DNA of 64,000 bases, taken from the NCBI RefSeq assembly GCF_018502625.1, contig NZ_CP075566.1:5831001-5895000 (forward strand), given 5' to 3'. The position numbers were made by a program, and so were the translations under genes. Positions 26,102 to 35,600 of this stretch are shown piece after piece. The notes under the pieces are model-generated. The model searched no databases. It had not been told where the DNA came from and saw only the letters and a program-made list of their open reading frames with translations. Within the stretch, counting starts at the first letter, position 1; the number at the start of each line of letters is the position of its first letter. The DNA comes from Pseudomonas hormoni. Lineage in GTDB: Bacteria; Pseudomonadota; Gammaproteobacteria; Pseudomonadales; Pseudomonadaceae.

Positions 26102-28198
26102 ATGAGCTTGCCGAGCCTGCGTGCGGACTTGCAGCTGACCCCCGCTTCACCGGCGCTGGACGGCTCGCCGCGCTGGACCCTGGCCGACCCGGTGCGCGGC
26201 CGCTATTTCAAACTCGGCGTGGCGGCGATGCGCTTGCTGCGCCATTGGTCCCTGGGTGATCCCGAGCAGGTCCTGCACGCCGCCAATCGCGAGCCGGGCT
26301 TGCCGTTGGGCGGCAGCGATCTGGAACAACTGCTGGGCTTTCTGCGTAGCCATGATCTGATCAGTGCCCTCGACCCGCAGCAGCGCGACAGTTACAGCCT
26401 GAAGGCCGCCGCCCAGCGTCAGTCGCTGTGGCAGATTCTGTTGCATCAGTACCTGTTTTTCCGGATCCCGCTCTGGCGACCGGATGCGTTTCTCAATCGA
26501 GCCTGGCCCTGGCTGGCGCGTTTCGGCCCGAGAGTGCTGCGCTTCGGGCTTCCGGCAACGCTGGGCCTCGGGGTGTTTCTGGTATCCCGGGACTGGCAGC
26601 GATTTATCGCGACCTTCCCTCATTTATTCAGCCTCGGTGGTGCACTGGCCTTCGGCGTGGCGTTGTTTTTTGCCAAGCTCTGCCACGAATTCGGCCACGC
26701 GTTCATGGCCAAGCGCGCGGGGTGTCGGGTGCAGAGCATGGGCGTGGCGTTCATGGTGATGTTGCCGATGTTTTACACCGACGTCAGCGATGCCTGGCGG
26801 GTCAACGATCGACGTGCCCGATTGCTGATCGGCGCCGGTGGCGTACTGGCCGAACTGCTGCTGGCGAGTATCGCCCTGCTGGCCTGGTCGCTGCTGCCCG
26901 ACGGGCCGGCGCGCACGGCGGCGTTCATGCTCGCCAGCGCGACCTGGATGACCACGCTGGTGATCAACCTCAACCCGTTCATGCGTTTTGATGGCTATTT
27001 TCTGCTCAGCGATTTCTGGGAGGTGGACAACCTGCAGGGGCGCGCCTTTGCCCTGTGTCGCTGGCACCTGCGCGAAACCCTGTTCGGCTATGGCGAACCG
27101 GCTCCGGAGCCTTTGTCGCCGAGGATGCAGCGACGTCTGTTGGTGTGGGGCTACGGCTCATGGCTGTGGCGCGCGGTTCTGTTTTTCGGGATTGCGCTGG
27201 CGGTGTATCACTTGTTTTTCAAGCTGCTGGGCATCTTCCTGATGCTGGTTGAACTGGTGTGGTTCATCTTTCTGCCGATCGTGCGCGAATGGCGGGAGTG
27301 GTGGAGCCGCCGGGATCAGGCCCATGCACCGCGGGTGTTGTTGAGTACGTTGGGACTGCTCGCCTTCGTGCTGTTTCTGGCGCTGCCCTGGCGCAGTGCG
27401 GTGGAGTTGCCGTCGATGCTCGAGGCGGGACGGGTCAGTGCGTTACATGCGCCGGTGGCGGCGCGGGTCAAAGTGGTGAATGTGCACGATGGGCAAAAGG
27501 TCGCTCAGGGTGATGTGCTCATCGAACTGGAATCGCCGGACCTGGACTCGCGCCAGGCGATCGTGCGCCGCGAAATCCAGATCCAGCAATTGCAGATGCG
27601 TCGGCAGGCGAGTCGTAGCGAGACCGCGGCGGACGCGGGTATCGTCGAGCAGCGTCTGGCTGAAGCGGTGGCCGAATACCGCGGGTTGGCGGCCCAGCGA
27701 GAACGTTTGCTGCTGCGCGCACCCCATGCCGGTAGCGTGCGCGACCTGTTGCCGCAACTGGCCGTCGGCCGCTGGCTGGCGACCAAGGAGCCGCTGGCGC
27801 GGGTGGTGGAGGACGGCGTGCGGTTGCGTGGTTATCTGGCCGAGGCCGAGTTGTGGCGTGTGGCACCGGGCGCTCGCGGTCGGTTCATCGCCGATGACCC
27901 GATGCACCCGGCGATCGCTGTGCAACTGACTGAAGTCGACACCAACGGTGCGGCCTATGTCGATCAGGAAGCGCTGACGTCCGACCACCACGGGCCGATT
28001 GCCGTGCGCCGGGATCCGCAGCAACGGGCCGAGCCGGTGCAAGGGCAATATGGTGCGCGTATGAGCAGTCTCGATGAGGCGCCAACGCCTGTGCAACCGT
28101 TGCGCGGCGTGGTGGTGTTGCAAGGGCGCGGCGAGTCGGTGCTGGGCGTTGCGTGGCGGCGCATGGTAGCGCTGGGTGTCAGAGAAAGCGGTTTCTAG
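26102..28198 (+). CDS. M50 (site-2-protease-like) membrane protein fused to a HlyD-like domain
   Basis: A 698-residue polytopic protein. A cytoplasmic N-terminus of about 140 residues resembles a small winged domain. The membrane core has the M50 zinc site: H195EFGH199 in KLCHEFGHAFMAKRAG and the third ligand D297 in NPFMRFDGYFLLSD. About eight membrane segments are present up to residue 440. The C-terminal 250 residues are adaptor-like: lipoyl half ARVKVVNVHDGQKVAQGDVL, a helical pair, and LLLRAPHAGSVRDLLPQLAV. Related COG1994/HlyD fusions are found with peptide and bacteriocin export systems. It may process the exported protein, form the inner-membrane part of the conduit, or both. It immediately follows the GAF-adaptor gene. 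Confidence 0.88.
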   Translation: MSLPSLRADLQLTPASPALDGSPRWTLADPVRGRYFKLGVAAMRLLRHWSLGDPEQVLHAANREPGLPLGGSDLEQLLGFLRSHDLISALDPQQRDSYSLKAAAQRQSLWQILLHQYLFFRIPLWRPDAFLNRAWPWLARFGPRVLRFGLPATLGLGVFLVSRDWQRFIATFPHLFSLGGALAFGVALFFAKLCHEFGHAFMAKRAGCRVQSMGVAFMVMLPMFYTDVSDAWRVNDRRARLLIGAGGVLAELLLASIALLAWSLLPDGPARTAAFMLASATWMTTLVINLNPFMRFDGYFLLSDFWEVDNLQGRAFALCRWHLRETLFGYGEPAPEPLSPRMQRRLLVWGYGSWLWRAVLFFGIALAVYHLFFKLLGIFLMLVELVWFIFLPIVREWREWWSRRDQAHAPRVLLSTLGLLAFVLFLALPWRSAVELPSMLEAGRVSALHAPVAARVKVVNVHDGQKVAQGDVLIELESPDLDSRQAIVRREIQIQQLQMRRQASRSETAADAGIVEQRLAEAVAEYRGLAAQRERLLLRAPHAGSVRDLLPQLAVGRWLATKEPLARVVEDGVRLRGYLAEAELWRVAPGARGRFIADDPMHPAIAVQLTEVDTNGAAYVDQEALTSDHHGPIAVRRDPQQRAEPVQGQYGARMSSLDEAPTPVQPLRGVVVLQGRGESVLGVAWRRMVALGVRESGF

Positions 28199-28209
28199 GG
28201 AGAGCAGCG

Positions 28210-28707
28210 ATGACGAATACGGATTCCGTGGCGGCCGAGGGTTTGGTGGTGCGACCGTCGCGCACTGACGATGGACCTTTTCTACAGAGTCTCTATCAGT
28301 CGGCACGACCGGATCTGCAATGGATCGACGGTGAGCGAGAAGTCGTCGAACAGGTGGTGTCCCAACAATTCCAGGTACAGGAGCAAGGGCTGGGGGAGCA
28401 CTTCCCCAATGCCATGCACTACGTGATCGAGAAGCTCGGCACGGCCATCGGCGCGTTGACCACCGATTTCGGCCCCAATGAAATTCGGGTGCTGTACCTG
28501 GCGTTCATCCCGCAGGCTCGCGGGCAGGGTTACGGTCGCGCGGTGCTGCAAGGCGTGCAGAAAGCCGCGCAGCAGATTCGTTGCCCGGTCGCCACGGTGG
28601 TCTGGGCCAACAATGCCCACGCACGCCAGCATTACCTGGCGCTGGGGTTTCAGGTTGAAGAGCGTAATCCGGCGGCGGAGCGGTTGGTGTGGTATCCGCA
28701 GACTTGA
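28210..28707 (+). CDS. GNAT-family N-acetyltransferase
   Basis: A 165-residue GNAT enzyme. Motif A with the acetyl-CoA pyrophosphate loop is VLYLAFIPQARGQGYGRAVL; motif B lies in ANNAHARQHYLALGFQVEER. The ATG at 28210 follows the M50 gene stop by 11 bases. The substrate is unknown. Its position at the end of the adaptor/M50 operon suggests that it modifies a component or cargo of that system, but GNAT genes are common enough for chance placement. Confidence 0.85.
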   Translation: MTNTDSVAAEGLVVRPSRTDDGPFLQSLYQSARPDLQWIDGEREVVEQVVSQQFQVQEQGLGEHFPNAMHYVIEKLGTAIGALTTDFGPNEIRVLYLAFIPQARGQGYGRAVLQGVQKAAQQIRCPVATVVWANNAHARQHYLALGFQVEERNPAAERLVWYPQT

Positions 28708-28722
28708 GCACAACGCAGAGCC

Positions 28723-28831
28723 AATGTGGGAGCGGCGGTGCGACGATTCGACTTGCTCGCGAATGCGGACTGACATTCAAAATTGATGTCGACTGAAACA
28801 CCGCATTCGCGAGCAAGCCCGCTCCCACATT
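28723..28831. repeat. REP inverted pair with an irregular left arm
   Basis: The right arm, CCGCATTCGCGAGCAAGCCCGCTCCCACATT, is at 28801-28831. The left arm (28723-28768) is the inverse copy but carries about 16 extra bases after AATGTGGGAGCGG. It lies between the convergent acetyltransferase and DUF6916-like genes. Confidence 0.85.
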
Positions 28832-28845
28832 TTGATCCCGGTGAG

Positions 28846-29157
28846 TCAGTTGAATGCGATGTAGAAGTAACCCACGCCTGGATCGCGGCCCATGACGGGC
28901 ACCCGGGAGACAAAAATATCCTCCACTTGGCCAAGTTCCGGTAACTCCAGCGCACACAACCCATCGATGAACTCCGTGGGTAGCAGGCTGTTGAACTCGA
29001 CCAGGAACGGCATGCGCTCGCTGTTTGGCATCCGCGACCGGGGTGTTTCTTCAAGGCTGTCGATATGAATCGGCAACTCACTGCCATCCGGCAGCCGCAG
29101 CGTGACAGTCTTGCCCAGCAGCGTCTGAAAGTGTTGGCGTTGAACCTGTTGCAGCAT
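28846..29157 (-). CDS. Small DUF6916-like partner of the tail-collar protein
   Basis: A 103-residue protein without signal peptide or membrane segment: MLQQVQRQHFQTLLGKTVTL, then LPDGSELPIHIDSLEETPRS, and an end PVMGRDPGVGYFYIAFN. It resembles the DUF6916 proteins found beside phage-tail-collar (Mdp-like) genes in proteobacteria; I make that link from pattern and neighbourhood only. The ATG at 29157 is preferred because codons further upstream overlap the end of the leader region without homology. It is 55 bases downstream of the collar gene, so the two form a small operon. Confidence 0.7.
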   Translation of the reverse strand: MLQQVQRQHFQTLLGKTVTLRLPDGSELPIHIDSLEETPRSRMPNSERMPFLVEFNSLLPTEFIDGLCALELPELGQVEDIFVSRVPVMGRDPGVGYFYIAFN

Positions 29158-29212
29158 GGCGTCACTCCCAAAAATGAAAGTGACCGGGGGATTTGAGTCC
29201 CCCGGCCGAACC

Positions 29213-29800
29213 TCAACCGCGCGAAGGGAACAGCCCTTCGAGGGCAATGCTGAAGTTGAGCACCAGGAACGGGTTCATGGTTTCCATGGGCAGGCCGTTG
29301 CCGGCGGAAGAAATTTCCCCGGTAACCGTCGTGGCCACCCCCTTGACCGGCACGGCCGTCGCACCTTGCTGATCGGAGTAGATGCTCGCCGAACCAGGTC
29401 CGCCGCCCGAGGCGCCGATGTACGAGTTGGTCGCGGTGGGATTGGTGACCGGGTTGCTCGCCGGGCTGGCGAGTTGCAGGGTGGTGGTGGCCGTCAGCCC
29501 GGAGAGGGCGTGGGTGTGATTGGGCAGGTTGGTGATGGTCGCGGTGACGTTCTCGGTCCCTGAGAATTCGCCGATGACCCGTGGGGTCAGGTTCAGCCCG
29601 TCACCCATGCAAACCGGCATTCGGCCTTGCAGGTTGGGCAGCATGAAATTGGTCGAGCCATTGCCGCCGAAGTTGACCCCCAGCAGCGCGAACAGTGCGT
29701 TGTATTGCTGGACGGAGAGCGTCTGGCCATTACACAACGCCCAGCCGCTGGGCGCGTAGTTAAAGGCGAAAGGCTGAATTGTGCCGATGAATACTTCCAT
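29213..29800 (-). CDS. Phage-tail-collar-domain protein (microcystin-dependent-protein-like)
   Basis: A 195-residue protein with the tail-collar fold at its N-terminus: MEVFIGTIQPFAFNYAPSGW, ALCNGQTLSVQQYNALFALL and NFMLPNLQGRMPVCMG are the hallmark strings. The C-terminal half is Thr-, Ala- and Ser-rich (TNLPNHTHALSGLTATTTLQ). Stand-alone members (Mdp family) are not prophage parts; no capsid, terminase or tail genes lie nearby. The role is unknown. Its location between export genes and the giant surface-protein genes suggests a secreted or surface-associated product. It diverges from the glycosyltransferase gene across about 240 bases. Confidence 0.88.
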   Translation of the reverse strand: MEVFIGTIQPFAFNYAPSGWALCNGQTLSVQQYNALFALLGVNFGGNGSTNFMLPNLQGRMPVCMGDGLNLTPRVIGEFSGTENVTATITNLPNHTHALSGLTATTTLQLASPASNPVTNPTATNSYIGASGGGPGSASIYSDQQGATAVPVKGVATTVTGEISSAGNGLPMETMNPFLVLNFSIALEGLFPSRG

Positions 29801-30042
29801 AGTTCCTCATCCCTCAGGTTAGTTGTCTGGCGCGCCGCAAGGGTAGCCCGGACTTCCGGGCCCATCGTTGCGATCAGCCGACTCCATTCATTTCCCTGGC
29901 TGAGTCACGCCAAAGCAGAGCGTAGTTGATGCGTATCACGGCCGAATGTCGTTGGTCGCAAAGCCAGCATCGACGTCGATCGTGCGCCGTCCTACAGTGA
30001 TCAACAGGTGTTGTGGTCGGGGCTCGTTTCAGGGGGGAAGCA

Positions 30043-31614
30043 ATGGAGGCGCGCAGAGAAACACCGCTTGGCGGCACCCAGGAACCGCACGCAGCACCCG
30101 GCGTCTGGGCGATTGTTCAGCGCTGGTTGCGATGGGCGCGGGAGCATTGGCTGTTGCCGATCCTGGCGTTGGCGACGCTGGTGCGTTTCTACGACCTGAC
30201 GGCGGCGGCCATCTGGGGCGACGAAGGGTCCAGCCTGCTGCTGAGCCAGTTTTCACTGACCGACATCTGGGTGCACGCCGGACGCGACGTGCATCCACCC
30301 CTGTATTTCCTGCTGCTGCATGGGTGGGTCGAGTTGTTCGGCGATGGCATTTTTTCGATCCGCAGCCTCAGCGCTTTACCCGGCATCGCCACGGTGTGGC
30401 TCGGCGTTTGGCTGATGGACTTGCTCGCCACTCGCCGTGCGGCGCTGCTGGCCGGTTTCCTGCTGGCACTGTTGCCCACGGCGGTGCGTTACAGCCAGGA
30501 AGTGCGCATGTATTCATTGCTGGGGATGTGGCTGATCGGCGCCACGATTGCCCTGGTCTACTGGATCAGAAGCCCCCATCGCACGCGATACCTGGTGGCG
30601 TATGCGCTGTTGATGACGGCTGCGTTCTACACCCATTACTTCACTGCCCTGTGCGTGCTCTGCCACTGGTTGTACCTGGGGTTGATCCGCGTACAACCGG
30701 GTTATCGCTTGCGGCATATTCAACGCCCCGGCTGGTGGCTGGCGAACGCGGCGATCGTGTTGTTGTACTTGCCGTGGGTGCCGAGCCTGATCGATCTGCT
30801 CCAGCACATGGATCAGCTCAAGGCCAATGGCGACGTGGGTTGGGAAACACCGGTCACGTTCGGCTCGTTACCTTCGATGCTCTGGTCGTTCCTGATCCAG
30901 GACGATGGCGAAAATCTGCCGACCCTGCTTTTCATCGCAATGCCGCTGGTGTTGGCGGTCATTGCTGGCGTGGGGGTGGCGCGGGACCGCAGTGTCTTTC
31001 GTGGCAGTGTCCTGCTGGTGATCTACACAGCGTTGCCGTTGCTGCTGGTGTTCGGGGTGTCGTTTATCACGCCGGTGTTTATCGAGCGCTACCTGACGGC
31101 CTATGCGCTGGGGCTGCCGATGATGGTCGCGCTGGCGGTGGATCGCCTGTATTCAGGCTTTCGGGTGCTGGCCGTGACGGTGCTGGTGCTGTTTGTCGGC
31201 GTTGAGCTGGTGGGCCTGAAGAACAACGCCACGGTGGACACCCAGGATCAGATCAACGTCATGGTCGATTACGTCAACCAGCACTTCGTGACCGGTGACC
31301 GGATCGTCACCAGCGATATGCTCTGGTACCTCAGTTACGTCTATTACAACCGCACCGACACCCAACCGTTGCTGTACACGCCGCCGTTGGCCAATGGTGT
31401 GTCGAGCCGGCCGAATGCCTATGGTTTCGGCACGTTGGTAACCCAGGACACTTACCTCGACAGCCTCGACAGTTTGCCCAAGGGCAGTGGTCGAGTCTGG
31501 CTGATCGGCACCGTCGATGCGCCGGACGAATTCGCGCCGTTGCCCGCCGGCTGGCAGCGCGTTGGCGAAACCCGTGCGGGCGGCGCCAACGCGCGCTTGT
31601 TCGTGCGGCCTTGA
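30043..31614 (+). CDS. GT-C membrane glycosyltransferase (GT39/ArnT-like)
   Basis: A 523-residue polytopic glycosyltransferase of the PMT/ArnT type, which uses a polyprenyl-phosphate sugar and acts on the periplasmic face. An acidic loop after the first membrane segment reads AIWGDEGSSLLLSQFSL, followed by GRDVHPPLYFLLLHGWVELF; a second marker is RYSQEVRMYSLLGMW. About 10-12 membrane segments fill residues 20-400, and a periplasmic tail follows. The ATG at 30043 has an AGGGGGGAA site. It heads a plus-strand run with the sulfotransferase and giant protein, so glycosylation of the exported protein or of a surface glycan is a fair guess, not shown. Confidence 0.85.
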   Translation: MEARRETPLGGTQEPHAAPGVWAIVQRWLRWAREHWLLPILALATLVRFYDLTAAAIWGDEGSSLLLSQFSLTDIWVHAGRDVHPPLYFLLLHGWVELFGDGIFSIRSLSALPGIATVWLGVWLMDLLATRRAALLAGFLLALLPTAVRYSQEVRMYSLLGMWLIGATIALVYWIRSPHRTRYLVAYALLMTAAFYTHYFTALCVLCHWLYLGLIRVQPGYRLRHIQRPGWWLANAAIVLLYLPWVPSLIDLLQHMDQLKANGDVGWETPVTFGSLPSMLWSFLIQDDGENLPTLLFIAMPLVLAVIAGVGVARDRSVFRGSVLLVIYTALPLLLVFGVSFITPVFIERYLTAYALGLPMMVALAVDRLYSGFRVLAVTVLVLFVGVELVGLKNNATVDTQDQINVMVDYVNQHFVTGDRIVTSDMLWYLSYVYYNRTDTQPLLYTPPLANGVSSRPNAYGFGTLVTQDTYLDSLDSLPKGSGRVWLIGTVDAPDEFAPLPAGWQRVGETRAGGANARLFVRP

Positions 31615-31724
31615 GGCTGTAACGAAAATTGCATTTCCCCGTTGGCTTAGCTTCGATTTGATATCAAAGCACCACTGCTCGTAAGGCCATTCATGGTCTA
31701 CGCTCCGTCATACATAAAGGACTT

Positions 31725-32579
31725 ATGACCAGGGTGAAGGGATTGCACAAATTCCATTTTATCTCCGGCTTGCCGCGTTCAGGCTCGACCCTGCTTTCTG
31801 CAATCCTTTTGCAGAACCCGCGTTTCCATGCCGGCATGACCAGCCCCGTTGGCGCGCTCTTTTCCGGTGTCCTGGAACAGTGCAGCGCCGGCAGCGAGTT
31901 CGGCGCGGTGATCGATACTCCCCTGCGCCGCCGTTTGCTTCGCGGTCTGTTCGATTCCTATTACGCCGACAAGGCCGACAAGCCGGTGGTGTTCGACACC
32001 AACCGCTTGTGGAGTTCGCGCCTGCCGGCGATCAGCGATCTGTTCCCGCAAGCCAAGGTCATTGCCTGTGTGCGCAATGTCGCTTGGGTCATGGACAGCA
32101 TCGAACGTCTTTATCGCGCCAACCCGTTCGAAAACACCAAGCTGTTTGGCGATGCGGTCGAACGCAATACGGTCTACAGCCGCTGCGAAACCCTGGTCCA
32201 ACGCAATCGCCTGGTCGGTTTCGCCTGGGCTGCGCTCAAGGAAGCCTATTACGGTGAGCACGCCGACTCGCTGCTGATCGTCGATTACGACCTGCTGACC
32301 CAGGCGCCTGACCGGGTGATGCGGCTGGTCTACGACTTCATTGGCGAACCCTGGTTCGAGCACGATTTCGACAACCTGGCCTACGACGCGCCGGAGTTCG
32401 ATCAAGCCTTGGGTGTATCGGGCCTGCACAAGGTCAAACCCAAAGTCGAGTTGCAATCGCGGCGCACGATTCTGCCGCCGGATTTGTTCAAGCAGTACGC
32501 AGAATTGTCCTTCTGGCTCGATGGCTCCGCCAGCGCCGCCAATGTCATTCGTATGAAAGCCGATGCCGCGATCAGTTGA
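31725..32579 (+). CDS. PAPS-dependent sulfotransferase
   Basis: A 284-residue soluble sulfotransferase. The 5'-phosphosulfate loop is FISGLPRSGSTLLSAILLQN near residue 12 and the 3'-phosphate region is CVRNVAWVMDSIERLY near residue 110; DYDLLTQAPDRVMRLVYDFI is a further family string. It transfers sulfate from PAPS to a hydroxyl or amine; family members sulfate tyrosine, sugars or small molecules. It lies directly upstream of the giant surface-protein gene, and an APS kinase gene closes the cluster, so a local sulfation step is likely. A strong palindrome overlaps its stop codon. Confidence 0.9.
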   Translation: MTRVKGLHKFHFISGLPRSGSTLLSAILLQNPRFHAGMTSPVGALFSGVLEQCSAGSEFGAVIDTPLRRRLLRGLFDSYYADKADKPVVFDTNRLWSSRLPAISDLFPQAKVIACVRNVAWVMDSIERLYRANPFENTKLFGDAVERNTVYSRCETLVQRNRLVGFAWAALKEAYYGEHADSLLIVDYDLLTQAPDRVMRLVYDFIGEPWFEHDFDNLAYDAPEFDQALGVSGLHKVKPKVELQSRRTILPPDLFKQYAELSFWLDGSASAANVIRMKADAAIS

Positions 32580-32588
32580 TCGCGGCAT
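32563..32588 (+). terminator. Perfect hairpin over the sulfotransferase stop codon
   Basis: ATGCCGCGATCA (32563-32574) pairs with TGATCGCGGCAT (32577-32588), a 12-base perfect match around a two-base centre, followed by TTTTCGTTT. It looks like an intrinsic terminator or attenuator between the sulfotransferase and the giant-protein gene, whose start is about 43 bases further on. The stop codon TGA (32577-32579) lies in the right arm, so ribosomes ending there would melt it. Confidence 0.6.
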
Positions 32589-32630
32589 TTTCGTTTACGC
32601 AGAAAGAACGTTCGAGTCCGGGTGAGCAAC

Positions 32631-35600
32631 ATGTGGTGGAGCAACGGCAAGTCGCGGGTTACCAATGGCGCACGAGCGCTGGCCTCTCCGATGATCATGT
32701 CCCTGGAGCCGCGCATGCTGTTCGACGGCGCGGTGGCGGCCACTGTTGCCGAAACCGTCCAGGCTGACAGCCACACCACGGCTGACGCGGCGAAGCCACC
32801 GGTCGCCGAGAAACCCGTCGCCAGTCAGGACACCCACGGCCAGGCCGATGCCACGCCTGCCGTGGCGCCCGTTGCCGTGCCGGGACAGAGCGTGGTGTTC
32901 GTCGATTCCCGGGTCAAGGATGCCGACAGCCTGCTCAAAGGTGTGGCGCCCGGCACTCAGGTGGTTCAACTCGACGCCACCAAGGACGGCTTGCAGCAGA
33001 TAGCCGACTATCTGGACACCCATCAGGGCATCAGCTCGGTGCAGATCATCGCCCATGGCAACGCGGGCGATCTGTGGCTGGGGGACAGTTACCTGTCGGC
33101 CGACAACGTCGCGGCCCGCAGTGCGGTGCTGGCGGAAATCGGCAAGGACATGAACGTCGGTGGCGACATCATGATCTACGGCTGCTACACCGCCGAGGGT
33201 GAACGGGGTTTAAGTTTCGTCGATTCCCTGGCGCAACTGACCGGCCGTGATGTGGCGGCGTCCAGCAACCGCACCGGCGTGGGCGGCGACTGGGATCTGG
33301 AGATCGCTACCGGCAACATTGAAAGCGCCAACGTGCTGTCGAAAATGGCCATGAGCGACTATCAGTGGGGCCTGGCAACCTGGACGGCCAACAACAACGC
33401 CAACGCCGGCGTCGGCTCGTTGCGTGCCGCCATCGCGTCGGCGCAGAACGGCGATATCGTCACCTTCAACGCCAGCATGACGGTGCAGCTGACCTCTGAA
33501 CTGCTGATCAACAAGAACATCACCGTTGATGGCGACTTGAACAATGACGGTGCGGCGGATGTGATTCTCGACGGTCAGTACAGGACCCGGGTGATTGAAG
33601 TCGCGGCGGGCAGAACCGTGACCCTGGATGGTCTGGTGATCACTCGTGGCCTGGTAACGGGCACGGGTGGCAACGGGGGCTATGGGGCCACGGGCTCGAT
33701 GGCCGGGGGGATTTTCAACGCCGGGATTCTAACCCTGAAAAACGTGACCGTGACCTCCAACGCGGCCTCTGGTGGCGGTGGTGGCGGCGGTGTCACCGGG
33801 GCGTTTTACGGCGGAGCCGGTGGCGGTGGCGGCGGTCTGGGCGGCCAGAACGGCGGACATGGTGGCTCGGCAGGACCGGGCACCGGCACGTTGGGCGGCG
33901 GTCCGGGCAGTGCCAATGCCGGTGGCTACGGCGGCGGTTATGACGCGACCCACATGGGCGGTCGCGGCGGTACCAGCACGGGCGGTGCGGGTGGGGTGGG
34001 CGTTGCCTATTACAGCAACGGCGGTAACGGCGCGACCGCCAGCAATGGCACGATTTCCATTGGCGGCGGTGGTGGCGGCGCCGGTTGGGACAAGGTCGGT
34101 GGCGCGGGCGGTAACGCGGTGGGTGGGATCTACAACGCAAGCACCGGCACCATGACCATCGTTGGCACGTCGACCATTAGCAACAACATCGGCGCCGGTG
34201 GTGGCGGCGGCGGTGGGGGTGGCTATGGCAGCAACGCCTCCAACGGCGGCATCGGTGGCCGGGGCGTCGGTGCGATCTGGAACAAAGGCACGCTGCTGAT
34301 CACAGCCGCCAACTTCGCGGCGCTGGCCGGTAACGCCGCCGGCAGTGGTGCCGGTGGCGCTGCGCTGGGCGGGGGGACAACGGGCTTATCGCCAACCGCC
34401 GTGGCGAGCATCTACAACGACGGCGGTGTACTCAACACCGCGTATTCACCGCCGCCGACCGCGACCATTGTGGTCGCCGATACCACACTGAGCATCGGCG
34501 AAACGAGCCTGGTGACGATCACCTTCTCCGAGGCCGTGACCGGTTTTACCAATGCGGACCTGACCCTCGCCAACGGCACCTTGAGTGCGGTGAGCAGCAG
34601 CGACGGCGGTATCACCTGGACGGCAACCTTCACGCCGACCGGCAGTATCTCCGATACCACCAACGTCATCACTCTGGACAACACCGGGGTGATCAACGGA
34701 CTGGGCACTGCTGGCGTCGGTACCACCAATTCCAATAACTACGTCGTCGACACGGCACGGCCAACCGCCAGCATCGTATTTGCCGACACGGCCCTCAAGG
34801 TTGGCGAAACGTCGCTGGTGACCATCACCTTCAACGAAGCGGTCACCGGTCTCACCAATGCCGACCTGACGATTGCCAACGGCACGTTGACCTCGGTGAG
34901 CAGCGGCGATGGCGGCATTACCTGGACGGGGACCTTCACCCCGACTGCCAGCATTACGGACGCGACCAACCTGATCACCATGGACAACACCGGGGTCAGT
35001 GACCTGGCAGGCAACGCCGGTAGCGGCACCACCGATTCGAACAACTACGCCATCGATACCGTGCGGCCAACCGCGACCATCGTGGTAACAGACACGGCGC
35101 TGAAAATTGGCGAAACCTCGCTGGTGACCATCGCCTTCAGCGAAGCGGTCAGCGGATTCACCAACGCCGACCTGACCATCGCCAACGGCACGCTGACGGC
35201 GGTGAGCAGCAGCGACGGCGGCATCACCTGGACCGCCACGTTCACCCCGAACGCGAGCATCAACGACACGACCAACCTGATCACCCTGAACAACACCGGA
35301 GTGAGCGACCTGGCGGGCAACGCCGGGACCGGCACCACCGATTCCAACAACTATGTCATCGATACACTCCGTCCGACCGCGACAATCGTTGTCGCGGACA
35401 CTGCGCTGAAAATCGGTGAGACGTCGCTGGTGACCATCACCTTCGCCGAGGCGGTGAGCGGTTTCACCAACGCAGACCTGACCATTGCCAACGGTACGCT
35501 GACGGCAGTGAGCAGCAGCGACGGCGGCATCACCTGGACGGCGACCTTTACCCCGACCGCCAGCATCAACGACACGACCAACCTGATTACCCTGGATAAC

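Noticed and set aside
28846..29800. Prophage remnant because of the tail-collar protein
   Set aside because: No integrase, capsid, terminase or other tail genes lie nearby, and stand-alone collar proteins are a known non-prophage family.
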